From: Ignavibacteria bacterium
GTDB lineage: Bacteria; Bacteroidota; Ignavibacteria; Tepidaquicellales; Tepidaquicellaceae
Reading direction: 5' to 3'
Length of the DNA: 64,000 bases
NCBI GenBank assembly: GCA_016709315.1
Contig: JADJMZ010000006.1
Span: 248,001-312,000, forward strand
Below the pieces are notes generated by a model. The model was not told the DNA's origin, did no database searches, and saw nothing but the letters and a program-made list of their open reading frames with translations. The translations under genes were made by a program, and so were the position numbers. The first letter of the stretch is position 1. Each line of letters starts with the position of its first letter. Shown here one piece after another: positions 1 to 7,798 of the stretch.

Positions 1-280
1 AATAATATTTCCGGAGTTATCAGTAGATACCCATGTAGCTTTCTCCCATTTCGTATTATCCGTTTGATCAAAATTTCTAACCCACAAAAAATTTCCGTTA
101 AGGTCTCTTTTTGTTAAATATATATCTCCGGCAGGGTTATATTCATAATCAATTGTATAAACATTATTTGAATTATCGACTGCTAAAGATACTCCTCTTG
201 TGTCCTGAATCCAGCTGACATTTGCCTGAGCATATATGAATGAAGGAATCAGACAATAAAAATTATATATATTTTTTCAT
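1..280 (-). pseudogene. 5' end of a secreted beta-propeller (SBBP-like) protein, frameshifted near its start
   Basis: Cut by the window edge. An ATG at 280 opens MKKYI and then stops. Removing one A from the A6 run just after the ATG (T6 at 272-277 on the + strand) gives a continuous reading frame: a signal peptide (MKNIYNFYCLIPSFIYAQA) followed by mature sequence. The mature part includes 'VSLAVDNSNNVYTIDYEYN' and 'DIYLTKRDLNGNFLWVRNF', the pattern of SBBP-type propeller repeats in secreted FCB-group proteins. The frame is open from there to position 1. Either the gene carries a 1-nt insertion or the assembly has a homopolymer error; a second T6/A6 frameshift in this window makes the error reading plausible. 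It lies just outside the cassette-like array. Confidence 0.5.
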
Positions 281-402
281 AACAGTAAAAGTTTTAAATT
301 ATCAATAAAAAAATTGATCTTTGAATAAAAAAGTTTTTACATTTAAAACCAGCAGTTATAACAAATTATACATCAAAGATCAGTTTACTTACAATAAACT
401 AC

Positions 403-864
403 TTATTCTTTTTTTAAACTTATATGATAAACATCATATGTTAAAAATGATAATATTATCGGAAAGAAATGAATTTTAGGAAAACTAATTAAGATCGCTT
501 CAATTTTATCTTTAATTTCAACACTGATAATGTGTATAGTATTTTCACCAGTATTTTCCAGTGCGTGAGGACTTAACGGATCTGACCATATAGCAGTTGA
601 ATTTAATGGAGCTTTAGAGAGCTTTCGGGAATCTAAAACAATATTACCCTCGCCGTCATACCTGATAAAATCTGACCAGCTTATAATGTATAAAGTAGCA
701 GGCCATTTATGTGTATGAACATTTGTAATTTCACCGGGAGGAATTAATGTATCAAGTACCCTCACAAATTCATTCTCCATTAACAATTTATGATGCTGAG
801 GAGCTGCTGCTAATGCGTCAAGTTCCTCAGGCCATTCTCTGGTATTTAAATTTTCGTAAGGCAT
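403..864 (-). CDS. Small cupin-domain protein
   Basis: A 153-residue single-domain cupin (RmlC-like barrel). The first histidine motif is 'TNVHTHKWP' (about residues 47-55) and the second 'SPHALENTG' (about 97-105), so a metal-binding barrel is likely; the substrate cannot be read. The last 35 residues after 'VEIKD' are hydrophobic and unlike the usual end of such proteins, so the native stop may have been lost or the tail may come from neighbouring sequence. The ATG at 864 begins MPYENLNTREWP, a sensible cupin start. It is on the same strand as the array to its right and may be its last cassette; no clear attC-like site lies after its stop. Confidence 0.6.
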   Translation of the reverse strand: MPYENLNTREWPEELDALAAAPQHHKLLMENEFVRVLDTLIPPGEITNVHTHKWPATLYIISWSDFIRYDGEGNIVLDSRKLSKAPLNSTAIWSDPLSPHALENTGENTIHIISVEIKDKIEAILISFPKIHFFPIILSFLTYDVYHISLKKE

Positions 865-944
865 ATAGTTATTTTAAATTTAGATAATTTAGAAAGTTCT
901 GATATTTGCTCCCTAGGTCTGATGCTTTCTTTCAGGCGGGTTCT

Positions 945-968
945 GCCGTTTGGTTGTTTTGTTACGGC
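945..968 (-). repeat. Degenerate attC-like half-site after the VOC gene
   Basis: Just after the stop of the VOC gene, the gene-sense sequence reads GCCGTAACAAAACAACCAAACGGC. It keeps the TAACA core and is itself bounded by GCCGT/ACGGC. This matches the position of the stronger sites further right, but the sequence is diverged. Confidence 0.3.
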
Positions 969-1349
969 TCACTCCAATGGTTGATGCAAAGCAATTCTAT
1001 TTCCCTCACTATCTTCAAACTCGGCAACAAATCCTAAGTCACCGTTAGAAGTCTTCGGATATAAAATTTGTCCGCCGTTGTCAACTGCCAGTTTTAAAGT
1101 CCTGTCGATGTCTTTCGTTCTGAAATAAATTACTACACCGTCATTTGTAGGTTTATATATTTCTCCTTTTGCAAGTGCTCCCGAAATTCCGGGATTCTTC
1201 TCTGAAAATGGAAACAACGCCATTTCATTATTGTCAATTTCTTGTTTGTCAAACGAAAAATTAAATACAGTCGAGTAAAACTCTATAGCTCTGTCGATGT
1301 CGACAACGGGAATTTCAAAGTACACTGCGGGATTAAAGTCTTTCGGCAT
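969..1349 (-). CDS. VOC family protein (glyoxalase/bleomycin-resistance fold)
   Basis: A 126-residue protein with one vicinal-oxygen-chelate module pair: N-terminal 'AVYFEIPVVDIDRAIEFY', central 'GVVIYFRTKDIDRTL' and C-terminal 'FEDSEGNRIALHQ'. Family members bind a divalent metal in a dimeric beta-alpha-beta-beta-beta barrel and act as isomerases, dioxygenases or drug-binding resistance proteins; the sequence alone does not say which. The terminal E/D-G-N-x-I/V-x-L/F-H motif is intact. The ATG at 1349 gives the normal family length. It sits alone in its unit of the cassette-like array, between attC-like sequence on both sides. Confidence 0.85.
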   Translation of the reverse strand: MPKDFNPAVYFEIPVVDIDRAIEFYSTVFNFSFDKQEIDNNEMALFPFSEKNPGISGALAKGEIYKPTNDGVVIYFRTKDIDRTLKLAVDNGGQILYPKTSNGDLGFVAEFEDSEGNRIALHQPLE

Positions 1350-1495
1350 TTTTATGAAATTAAAGTTTAGGTCTTTCTATTTTATAGTTGTTAATTGACG
1401 ACACTGTGATACCAAAAAATCGGTACAGCAAAAGTCCAGGTCCCGGTTAATATTTTCCATTATAGCAAAAAGTCAAATTTTTCTCGTTATCCTCA

Positions 1496-1514
1496 GCCGA
1501 ACACAATGCTTGCG
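1496..1514 (-). repeat. Degenerate attC-like half-site after the beta-lactamase gene
   Basis: Gene-sense CCGCAAGCATTGTGTTCGGC lies 3-20 nt after the beta-lactamase stop. Its second half, GTGTTCGGC, matches the L-like box of the better site at 3468-3484 (CAGGTTCGGC), while the TAAC core has decayed. Confidence 0.25.
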
Positions 1515-1517
1515 GTT

Positions 1518-2423
1518 TTATTTTGTCGTGCCTGTAAAATAGTCCCAGGCAGCTTTTGAAATGTCCGCAATTATTTTTTCATTTGTATCAGCATTTTCAG
1601 TTGAGTTTGTTACAAAAACACTTATATAAAAATGTTGTCCGTCTGGCAAAAATACAATTCCAATATCGTTTACTGCTGCAGTCAATCCTTCTTTGTTTGT
1701 ACCTGATGTGCCTGTTTTGTGAGCAACAACAGTATTCTCCGGAAGTTGTCCTTTTATCCTGTTCGTTCCTGTACTTGTCTCCTTCATTATTTTCCAGATA
1801 AAGTCATGACTTTTTTGTGATAAAAGTTTTGTATTGTTTAAATAAAATCCTGCAAGTGTTTCGTTTGCTGCATTTGGTGTAGTCCAATTTTGAAATTGAT
1901 TATCCCAGTTTGACTGCTGCACTTCTTCATTAAATTTTATTGATATGTCATTAAAATTATTTTTTATAAAGTATTCTTCAACTACCTCAGGTCCTCCGAT
2001 CAGCTTTAATAAAAGGTCGCATCCGACATTGTCGCTTTCGGAGACTGTAAATTTTAAAATTTTTGAAATTGTCAGGGTTACGCCGTTAGGATATTTATCT
2101 CTGATGGGACTGTAAAGATCCGGCAATAGGTCTTTCTTTTCAATTTTTATTTTTTGATTAAGGGAAAATTTTCCTTTGTCAATCTGAGACAGCACCGCTA
2201 ATGCTATATGAAACTTAAATACGCTTTGAAATGGGAAATTTCTGTCGCCATTTATCGATACAGTGTCTTTCCCGCTATTGCCAATAATTGAAACTCCGAC
2301 AACAGCATTCTTTGCCGAAACGATTTGTTCTATTTTTTGCTGTAATGAATCTTTTGTTTGAGCTGATGCCTGAGAGAAAATAAAAAGATACAGTAAAGCT
2401 GTTAATTGAAATAATTTAGTCAT
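1518..2423 (-). CDS. Class A beta-lactamase, subclass A2 (PER/VEB/CIA-like)
   Basis: Serine beta-lactamase exported to the periplasm, where it hydrolyses beta-lactam rings. With the ATG at 2423 it has 301 residues and a clean signal peptide ending near 'SQASAQ'; the longer open frame to 2474 only translates intergenic sequence. Visible motifs: S67-V-F-K70 (nucleophile and general base), S130-D131-N132, the omega-loop glutamate in 'FNEEVQQSNWD', the 'QNWTTP' segment and K236-T-G in 'HKTGTSGTN'. 'SPIRDKYPNG', 'NWTTP' and the C-terminal 'NEKIIADISKAAWDYF' are typical of the A2 branch, which includes extended-spectrum enzymes such as PER, VEB, CME and CIA. All catalytic residues are present, so it is probably active. 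It sits alone in one unit of the cassette-like array. Confidence 0.93.
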   Translation of the reverse strand: MTKLFQLTALLYLFIFSQASAQTKDSLQQKIEQIVSAKNAVVGVSIIGNSGKDTVSINGDRNFPFQSVFKFHIALAVLSQIDKGKFSLNQKIKIEKKDLLPDLYSPIRDKYPNGVTLTISKILKFTVSESDNVGCDLLLKLIGGPEVVEEYFIKNNFNDISIKFNEEVQQSNWDNQFQNWTTPNAANETLAGFYLNNTKLLSQKSHDFIWKIMKETSTGTNRIKGQLPENTVVAHKTGTSGTNKEGLTAAVNDIGIVFLPDGQHFYISVFVTNSTENADTNEKIIADISKAAWDYFTGTTK

Positions 2424-2571
2424 AGTTTTTATCTGTTTTTGAATGTTGAAGTATGTTTGCGAAAATTGCCACAATAGTTTTGCAGATTTGCGACAGGGGA
2501 ATATTTGGAACGGAATTCAAAGAGTGAGTTTAACCTTCCTTCGCAAAGCTGCAGTAATAAGAAGTGTTTCA

Positions 2572-2865
2572 TTATCCGTCTTTAAATGCAAGTCCGGCAT
2601 TTTCAAGTTCATTTTTTAAAACAGGAATGGTTGTCTTGCCTATACCGTGCAATTCTAAAATGTCTCTAACGGAATATTTTGATAGTTGCTTTAGTGTCTT
2701 TATGTTTTTGTTTTCTAATGCTCTCCTTGCAGGTGCTGAAATAAGTGAAAGAAAACCAACTTCGGGTTTGTCATTCTTCCCGCAAATCGGGCAAACGGGA
2801 CAATCACTGCTTTTGTAATATTGATGACCTTTCTTGCATGTCCGTAGATTTTTCTTTGATTCCAT
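2572..2865 (-). CDS. Small protein with zinc-ribbon-like N terminus and RNAP alpha-CTD-like helix-hairpin-helix domain
   Basis: A 97-residue protein. Residues 10-30 hold four cysteines ('CKKGHQYYKSSDCPVCPICGK') spaced like a small zinc finger. Residues about 40-95 ('APARRALENKNIKTLKQLSK', 'LHGIGKTTIPVLKNELE') match the C-terminal domain of the RNA polymerase alpha subunit, a helix-hairpin-helix fold that contacts DNA and regulators. Free-standing versions are common small proteins in Bacteroidota and are probably nucleic-acid binding; no function is established. The ATG at 2865 is the natural start. It stands alone as one unit of the array. Confidence 0.75.
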   Translation of the reverse strand: MESKKNLRTCKKGHQYYKSSDCPVCPICGKNDKPEVGFLSLISAPARRALENKNIKTLKQLSKYSVRDILELHGIGKTTIPVLKNELENAGLAFKDG

Positions 2866-2918
2866 TCTTGTTAAACCGGTTGTATTAGTTTTTTAAATCA
2901 TTATTAACTGTGTAATAT

Positions 2919-3035
2919 TTACTCCAGCTTTTTTCCAATTGTCCACGCATCCTCCAGCTTGTCAGAATATCTGACTTTCCGCGTTAAAGGATCGAAATAG
3001 GGGAATTTTAGCATTAGGTTCATTAGTATTTCCAT
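2919..3035 (-). CDS. Possible 38-residue ORF or gene remnant
   Basis: A short frame beginning MEILMNLMLKFPYFDPL and ending 'SDKLEDAWTIGKKLE' lies between the attC-like site at 3049-3065 and the preceding gene. It is not recognised. It reads like the C-terminal end of a larger protein and may be a decayed cassette. Nothing beyond the open frame supports translation. Confidence 0.2.
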   Translation of the reverse strand: MEILMNLMLKFPYFDPLTRKVRYSDKLEDAWTIGKKLE

Positions 3036-3048
3036 CAGCCGGCATTAC

Positions 3049-3065
3049 GCCAAGCCCTTGTTAGC
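3049..3065 (-). repeat. attC-like site, proximal half (R''-L''-like)
   Basis: Gene-sense GCTAACAAGGGCTTGGC, six nt after the stop of the 99-residue gene. It is one of ten near-identical motifs (consensus YTAACAcgGGTTTGGC) placed directly behind stop codons in this array. Confidence 0.55.
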
Positions 3066-3070
3066 TTAAG

Positions 3071-3370
3071 CTATTTATTAATTTTTTCGTTGCCGTGCTT
3101 AAAGTTTCCGGTTACTTTTGCCATGAATAATTGAAGTGAATAAGCATCATCTGCATCTATTACTCTGATTAAGTTAGCATAATCTTTTCTGGTTAATATC
3201 TTAACCATTTTATTATTGTAATAAATTTGAGCCTTCTCATTCTTCAATAGCTTATAAGCAAAAGGCTGATCATCTCTTAAAATATTTCGTTTATCTTCCA
3301 AAATAATTTCCCTGTAGTTAATAATTTTAGCTTTAAGTCTCAGGCGGGGTGACCAAAAAGTTTGCAACAA
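3071..3370 (-). CDS. Conserved hypothetical small protein without an ATG start
   Basis: Up to 99 residues. The recognisable part starts at 'NYREIILEDKRNILRDDQPF' and ends 'LFMAKVTGNFKHGNEK'; this looks like a small Bacteroidota family of unknown function. No ATG precedes residue 55. The longest frame begins at a TTG (3370), but its first 15 codons translate sequence that resembles array spacer: GACCAAAAAGTTTG also occurs at 10648-10661. The true start is therefore uncertain (possibly an ATT near 3325), or the original ATG has been lost. It occupies one unit of the array, with an attC-like motif 6 nt after the stop. Confidence 0.5.
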   Translation of the reverse strand: MLQTFWSPRLRLKAKIINYREIILEDKRNILRDDQPFAYKLLKNEKAQIYYNNKMVKILTRKDYANLIRVIDADDAYSLQLFMAKVTGNFKHGNEKINK

Positions 3371-3467
3371 ATCTTTCCCTAAATTTAATCTCTCAAACTT
3401 TATGGAACCTACAGAGCAGGCACAAACAACGAAGAACTATTCATTTTATCCCAATAGCTGACATTTC

Positions 3468-3486
3468 GCCGAACCTGTGTTACCGG
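3468..3486 (-). repeat. attC-like site, proximal half
   Basis: Gene-sense GGTAACACAGGTTCGGC, nine nt after the stop of the DUF389 gene. It matches the array consensus YTAACAcgGGTTTGGC except for single changes. Confidence 0.55.
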
Positions 3487-3492
3487 AAGCCA

Positions 3493-4791
3493 TTATTGTT
3501 GTTTCACTAGTTTTATTTCTGTCTCCTGCAATTTTTGATTTAACCAACGTATAATTTTTTCTGTGTCTGTTTTATTATCACTACTGTCTGATTGGTATAA
3601 TATAACTGTTATTAATTTTGAACTATCTGTATTCTGATTAATTATTTGTTTCCCCATTGTAACATTTTTAAGTTCAGGAAACAATATTGCAATTTCCTTC
3701 AATGTTTCGGTATTATCAATTTTATATTCTTCTAACTCTTTTTGAAGATTGTTTATTAAAATATCTTTTTCAGTCAATATTTTATCCTGATTCGTTAACT
3801 CATTTAAAATTTCGCCTTTTAAATCTTTTGTATCTTGTTTAATCTCCAGTTCTGTATTGGTAATATCGTATTCCAGCAGTTTTTGGTTTAACAATTTTAT
3901 TTCCTCAGGGGTAAATTTTTTAGTTAAAAATGCAAGTTCTATTTTTTTTGGAATTGTACTGAAAATTGTTTTTTTGTAAATCATTGTGTAGCCATTATTT
4001 GTAAACTCTTTTGAAATATATTGTTCCACTTTTTTGCTGTAATTATTTTTTTGTAAAAGATTGTAAGCCAGATAAAAACTTGGTATTATCATTATCAATA
4101 TTAAACTTGTAATACCGTATCTGATCAGTTTTTCTTGTTTAGTTTTCAGGGTTGTTACAGGTTTGTAGTTCAGATATTTTATGATTAGAAAAGTAGAAAT
4201 ACATATAAAAAAACAATTTATACTATACAGGTAAAATGCTCCGAAAAAATAAGTGAAATTACCTATTGCCAGGCCATAACCTGCTGTACAAAGAGGAGGC
4301 ATTAATGCAGTTGCTATCGCAACTCCCGGAATCGGGTTTCCTTTTTCTGCTCTTGTCAAAGCAATTACACCTACCAGACCGCCAAATAAAGCAATCAGTA
4401 CATCATAAATAGTAGGTGAAGTCCTGGCTAATAATTCAGATTGTGCTTCTTTGAACGGACTGATAAAAAAATATACAGCTGCAATAACCAGACTGACAAT
4501 TGTAGCAATCAGCAAATTTTTACCGGACTTTTTAAGTAAATTAAAATCGTATATTGCCAGGGCAAAACCAGCTCCGACAATTGGTCCCATTAAAGGTGAA
4601 ATGAGCATTGCACCGATAATAACAGCTGTTGAATTTACATTCAAACCAACTGATGCAATTACAATTGCACAAGCCAAAATCCAAAGATTAGATCCGCGAA
4701 AAGAAATACTGGATTTTACATTATCTAAAACCTTATCTCTTTTTTCCTCACCATTCTGAAGATTTATGAAGTCAAAAAATTTATTGCTCAT
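3493..4791 (-). CDS. DUF389 domain multi-pass membrane protein
   Basis: A 432-residue inner-membrane protein. Residues about 30-245 form the DUF389 core, with hydrophobic segments around 'LWILACAIVIASVGLNVNS', 'AVIIGAMLISPLMGPIVGAG' and 'GVAIATALMPPLCTAGYGLA'. A cytosolic or periplasmic tail of about 180 residues follows (residues 250-432), with charged, partly coiled-coil sequence ('ILINNLQKELEEYKIDNTE'). Actinobacterial DUF389 proteins are often linked to sugar or lipid polymer genes, but no transport activity is established. It is unusually large for a cassette gene. The ATG at 4791 gives the standard N terminus. It is the sole gene of its unit. Confidence 0.85.
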   Translation of the reverse strand: MSNKFFDFINLQNGEEKRDKVLDNVKSSISFRGSNLWILACAIVIASVGLNVNSTAVIIGAMLISPLMGPIVGAGFALAIYDFNLLKKSGKNLLIATIVSLVIAAVYFFISPFKEAQSELLARTSPTIYDVLIALFGGLVGVIALTRAEKGNPIPGVAIATALMPPLCTAGYGLAIGNFTYFFGAFYLYSINCFFICISTFLIIKYLNYKPVTTLKTKQEKLIRYGITSLILIMIIPSFYLAYNLLQKNNYSKKVEQYISKEFTNNGYTMIYKKTIFSTIPKKIELAFLTKKFTPEEIKLLNQKLLEYDITNTELEIKQDTKDLKGEILNELTNQDKILTEKDILINNLQKELEEYKIDNTETLKEIAILFPELKNVTMGKQIINQNTDSSKLITVILYQSDSSDNKTDTEKIIRWLNQKLQETEIKLVKQQ

Positions 4792-4972
4792 ATTTGTTTA
4801 TGTTTGTGTTTTATATTTCATCAGTTTTACAATTTTAGGACTATTCAGGAATTCATTGATTGTCCGGCTGTGCACAAAGCAAGTTAGATGAAATAGCGTT
4901 GAAGCAGAGCAGGCATCATCAACGGTCGAAACTTCATGTTTTTTATTTCTCTGCTATTGACGTATTTCTATT

Positions 4973-5010
4973 TTAACACAGTTTGCCTGCAAAAGCAAAA
5001 TCTGTGTTAA
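4973..5010 (-). repeat. Compact attC-like hairpin
   Basis: TTAACACAG (4973-4981) and CTGTGTTAA (5002-5010) form a perfect 9-bp stem. A second stem, TTTGC/GCAAA, lies inside, and two unpaired bases (5000-5001) sit on one arm only. The gene-sense motif ATTAACACAGATTTTGC matches the array consensus and lies ten nt after the stop of the PEP-mutase-like gene. Stem-spacer-stem with a one-sided bulge is the hallmark of a folded attC, here in miniature. Confidence 0.5.
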
Positions 5011-5020
5011 TGGCAGTTCT

Positions 5021-5890
5021 TTATTTTTTTAAAGCTGTTGTCATTTTATAAGCCAATGCAGAATCATGGAGCGGGGACAGAGAATCTAATAAAATATTAT
5101 AAGTTCCTTTTTCTGAAAGTTCGTCAGCAACTTTTTTTATTAATGATAAAGTAGCTTTCATCAAACTTGAACCAAGACTTACCCGTGCAACACCTAAATC
5201 CTGCAGTTCACTAATTGATGGTGTTATTCCAGTCCCAATTGTAGGGTTTGAAAGAATATTAATTGGTGCGTTAATTTCCTTAACCAGTGTTGAAATCATT
5301 TCTTTCTCCCATACAGGCTGTACGAATATGCAGTCAGCGCCGGCTTCCCTGTATTTATTGCCGCGCTTTATTGATTCAGATAATTTTTCCTGAGGCGAAC
5401 CTGACGAAGTATAAAATGAATCAGTCCTTGCATTAATCACCAAATGAAAGCCCAGCGAATCTGATAATGCACGTATAGCTGAAATTCTTTCACAAAATTC
5501 GATCTCGTCAATTAATACAGGGTTTAGTTCAATACTGTCTTCGATGTTTATTCCTGCAACTCCTGTTTCGATTATCTTTTTAACCGAATCAGTTATCTCA
5601 TTTAAATTATTTCCATATCCTGCTTCAATATCAACAGTTACCGGAACTTGTACTTCATTAACGATCCTTTTAATAGCTTCAATCATCTCTGACAACTGAA
5701 TTATCTGGCAGTCCGGATAACCTAAAGAGGCGGCAATGCCCATACTTGTAGTTGCGATTGCTTTATAGCCACATGCCTCAATTAATTTTGAACTTCCGGT
5801 GTCCCATGAATTTAACAGAACCAAAATTTCTTTGTCCTGATGGAATTTCAAGAACATTCCAGCTTTTTCTTTTTGAATATTTGAAACCAT
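5021..5890 (-). CDS. Isocitrate lyase/PEP mutase superfamily protein
   Basis: A 289-residue TIM-barrel enzyme of the PEP mutase-like branch of the isocitrate lyase superfamily. Key elements: 'NSWDTGSSKL' (phosphate/carboxylate loop), 'VTVDIEAGYG' (Mg-binding acidic pair), 'GINIEDS', 'VINARTDSFY' and 'AGADCIFVQP'. The KKCGH loop of true isocitrate lyases is absent. Relatives cleave or rearrange C-C or P-C bonds in small 2-hydroxy or 2-oxo acids (for example carboxyphosphonoenolpyruvate mutase, methylisocitrate lyase); the substrate here is unknown. The start was placed at the ATG at 5890 (MVSNIQKEKAG); the open frame continues to 5953 through spacer sequence. Single gene in its unit. Confidence 0.88.
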   Translation of the reverse strand: MVSNIQKEKAGMFLKFHQDKEILVLLNSWDTGSSKLIEACGYKAIATTSMGIAASLGYPDCQIIQLSEMIEAIKRIVNEVQVPVTVDIEAGYGNNLNEITDSVKKIIETGVAGINIEDSIELNPVLIDEIEFCERISAIRALSDSLGFHLVINARTDSFYTSSGSPQEKLSESIKRGNKYREAGADCIFVQPVWEKEMISTLVKEINAPINILSNPTIGTGITPSISELQDLGVARVSLGSSLMKATLSLIKKVADELSEKGTYNILLDSLSPLHDSALAYKMTTALKK

Positions 5891-6005
5891 AGTCTTATTA
5901 TTTTTTTGTTTTATTTGTACAACTAATTGATTATTGATGGCAGGCATCAACAACGGAGGATAACTTTATCATTTAATCTTCTAACAAACACCTTAAACTT
6001 TTGAT

Positions 6006-6131
6006 TTAAAAACAATCTGCACAAATTCTTATTATTGTGTAATGCTTTTCATTTTCAAAATCGTCTATAGAGATTTCAATTAAGTTTCTGAAATCCGATG
6101 TTTCGTTTCTGGTAAGTCTTTTTATTTCCAT
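6006..6131 (-). pseudogene. Remnant of a GNAT acetyltransferase gene
   Basis: A 41-codon frame begins MEIKRLTRNETSDFRNLIEI and ends at a stop after 'ICADCF'. The opening matches the start of GNAT N-acetyltransferases of the AAC(3)-I-like type (K-R-L-T...N-E-T...F...L-I-E-I). The acetyl-CoA-binding region is missing and no continuation is seen in other frames before the next gene. It occupies the place of a cassette between the PaiB-like and PEP-mutase-like genes, so it is read as a decayed cassette gene. Confidence 0.45.
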
Positions 6132-6160
6132 TTGTCTGATCTGAAAAACAGTTTTGTTAA

Positions 6161-6829
6161 TTATGAATCAAATTTTGTACCGTCCCATTCAACACCGGCA
6201 GGAAATAATTCTGCTTTTCTTTTTTTCATTTCTGATGCAATTAAAGCGCTACTACCACCTTGCTCTTCAAGTTTTGTAATAATATTAATATAACTTTTTT
6301 CATCTCTGTTCTGGCTGAGTTTAAATACATTTTCTAATTTCTCTGCTTTAATTTCAAAGCCGACAATGGCGGGCATCATCTTACTCAAATAATGGACTGG
6401 AAGATTGTCAAAAAATGTTGGCGATTCTGCGTTACCTTTTTCAAATTTTAAAGTCAATTTTCGCATAAACGCTGCCAGTTCATCATTAGTCATAAAATTG
6501 ACCTGTCCGGTAATATGAACACTCATATAATTCCAGGTGGAACCAATTTGCGGGTTGCTGTACCAGGATGCACTTACATAACAACTCGGTCCTGTGAACA
6601 CAATCAATGCGTTCGGATTTTCTATGAAAGCTTTATGATGGTCGGTGTTTCGCATAATGTGTCCTTGCAGATACAGTTCACCATTTCTTTCTTCGGGTAA
6701 TACAGGTATCTGTGTTGCAACCTGTGTACCCGATAAGTAACTCCCTGTCATAAAGGCAAATGGATTATCTTCTATGAAATCCAAAATTGTCTGCTTGTCT
6801 TTTTCTTTGAAGTATGAAAAGTTATACAT
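6161..6829 (-). CDS. PaiB-like FMN-binding protein (negative transcriptional regulator family)
   Basis: A 222-residue protein of the PaiB family, a flavin-reductase-like split barrel. Typical segments: N-terminal 'DNPFAFMTGSYLSGTQVATQIP', shown here only as its core 'FAFMTGSYLSGTQVATQIP', then 'GHIMRNTDHHKAF', 'ALIVFTGPSCYVSASWY' and 'TWNYMSVHITGQV'. Bacillus PaiB represses sporulation and protease genes, but many family members are probably flavin-dependent enzymes. The ATG at 6829 (MYNFSYFKEKDK) fits the family N terminus; the open frame runs on to 6892 through spacer. Its stop is followed by CATAATTAACAAAACTG, a weak match to the array's TAACA motif. Single gene in its unit. Confidence 0.88.
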   Translation of the reverse strand: MYNFSYFKEKDKQTILDFIEDNPFAFMTGSYLSGTQVATQIPVLPEERNGELYLQGHIMRNTDHHKAFIENPNALIVFTGPSCYVSASWYSNPQIGSTWNYMSVHITGQVNFMTNDELAAFMRKLTLKFEKGNAESPTFFDNLPVHYLSKMMPAIVGFEIKAEKLENVFKLSQNRDEKSYINIITKLEEQGGSSALIASEMKKRKAELFPAGVEWDGTKFDS

Positions 6830-7023
6830 CGTTTTCTTAAGTAAATTTTTTGTAATAAATATTATGTTAGTATCTTTCTCTGTTAGTGTCACTTCACTTT
6901 CAGCCGCTGTAAAAGTAATTTAAATGCACGAAAATTTAAATTTGCTCGTCTGCCGCTATTTCTTAATCCTGCTGATACATTAGTCCTTTTGTCTTTCGTT
7001 GTCGAGTCTTTCCGCTGCGAAAG

Positions 7024-7599
7024 CTATTGTCCGTCCACTGTGTAATTCAGCTCAGTTACCCCGCAGGTAAATTGTCGGGTAGTAGGCAATAGTTTTAGTT
7101 TTATTTTGTCTTTTATGTCTACAAACAATGGAATGCCTCGTCCAAGAATAACTGGATTAACAAATAGCCAGAAGCCGTCAATTAAGTTAAGCTGAATAAG
7201 TGAATGTGTTGCTGTCGGGCTGCCAAAAAGCAGGATGTCATTACCTGACTGTTGTTTAATTTCATTTATTCTGTCCGGAAGGTTGTCGCTAATAATTTTT
7301 GTGTTAGTCAAACCCGCATCTTTCAATGTTTTTGATAAAACAACTTTGTGAACTTTGCTATACCACTTAGAATGTTCAATGTCGTGCCTGGTCGCTGCCG
7401 GCTTGTCTCCGGCGGTAGGCCAGTAATTTTCCATCATCTGGTAAGTTACTCTGCCATATAATGCAGTGTCGCCTTCGCTTATCCGCTTACCGACATAATC
7501 AAAAATTTCTTCATCAACTTTTATCCATCCCATTTCTCCGTTCAGTCCTGACACAAAACCGTCAAGTGATATGTGCATAAATGAAATTATTTTTCTCAT
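7024..7599 (-). CDS. Dihydrofolate reductase family protein (RibD C-terminal-like), copy 1
   Basis: A 191-residue reductase-fold protein of the RibD-C/YwjB/YyaP group. 'MHISLDGFVSGLNGEMGW' is the substrate-side start, 'TALYGRVTYQMMENYWP' the conserved GRxTY segment, 'DILLFGSPTATHSLIQLNLID' the nucleotide-binding stretch, and 'PVILGRGIPLF' the G-x-G-x-P-L-F end. Family members use NADPH; true folate activity is not implied. The ATG at 7599 is the natural start. It is one of three members of the family in the array, but they are diverged from each other, so independent capture is more likely than recent duplication. Confidence 0.88.
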   Translation of the reverse strand: MRKIISFMHISLDGFVSGLNGEMGWIKVDEEIFDYVGKRISEGDTALYGRVTYQMMENYWPTAGDKPAATRHDIEHSKWYSKVHKVVLSKTLKDAGLTNTKIISDNLPDRINEIKQQSGNDILLFGSPTATHSLIQLNLIDGFWLFVNPVILGRGIPLFVDIKDKIKLKLLPTTRQFTCGVTELNYTVDGQ

Positions 7600-7798
7600 A
7601 TAGTTCTGTTTATTATTTTTGTTTAAGGTTAATTAATGTCTTTTTACAATGACCGCTATGGTTTTTTGGCTTTTCATACGGTGTTGAATAAAAAGTACAA
7701 AGTTTAAATTTACTATAAAAGTTAATTGAAAGTAAAAATGTTAAACTCAGTACTAAAGCTGCACTGATGCAAAACCAAGGTCTGCTGCTGCTCGCTGT
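7600..7798. other. Spacer between propeller lipoprotein and reductase genes, no gene seen
   Basis: AT-rich spacer of 199 nt. GCTATGGTTTTTTGGC near 7655 and GCAAAACCAAGGTCTG near 7771 look like decayed ends of an attC-like element, but the match is weak. No ORF or remnant was recognised. Confidence 0.3.

Noticed and set aside
403..864. The cupin gene as a toxin or antitoxin
   Set aside because: Clear metal-type cupin histidine motifs; only the odd tail invited the idea.
1556..1801. Plus-strand ORF across the beta-lactamase gene
   Set aside because: Antisense to a well-supported gene, low-complexity composition, no homology recognised.
4451..4759. Plus-strand 102-residue ORF inside the DUF389 gene
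   Set aside because: Antisense shadow of conserved membrane segments.
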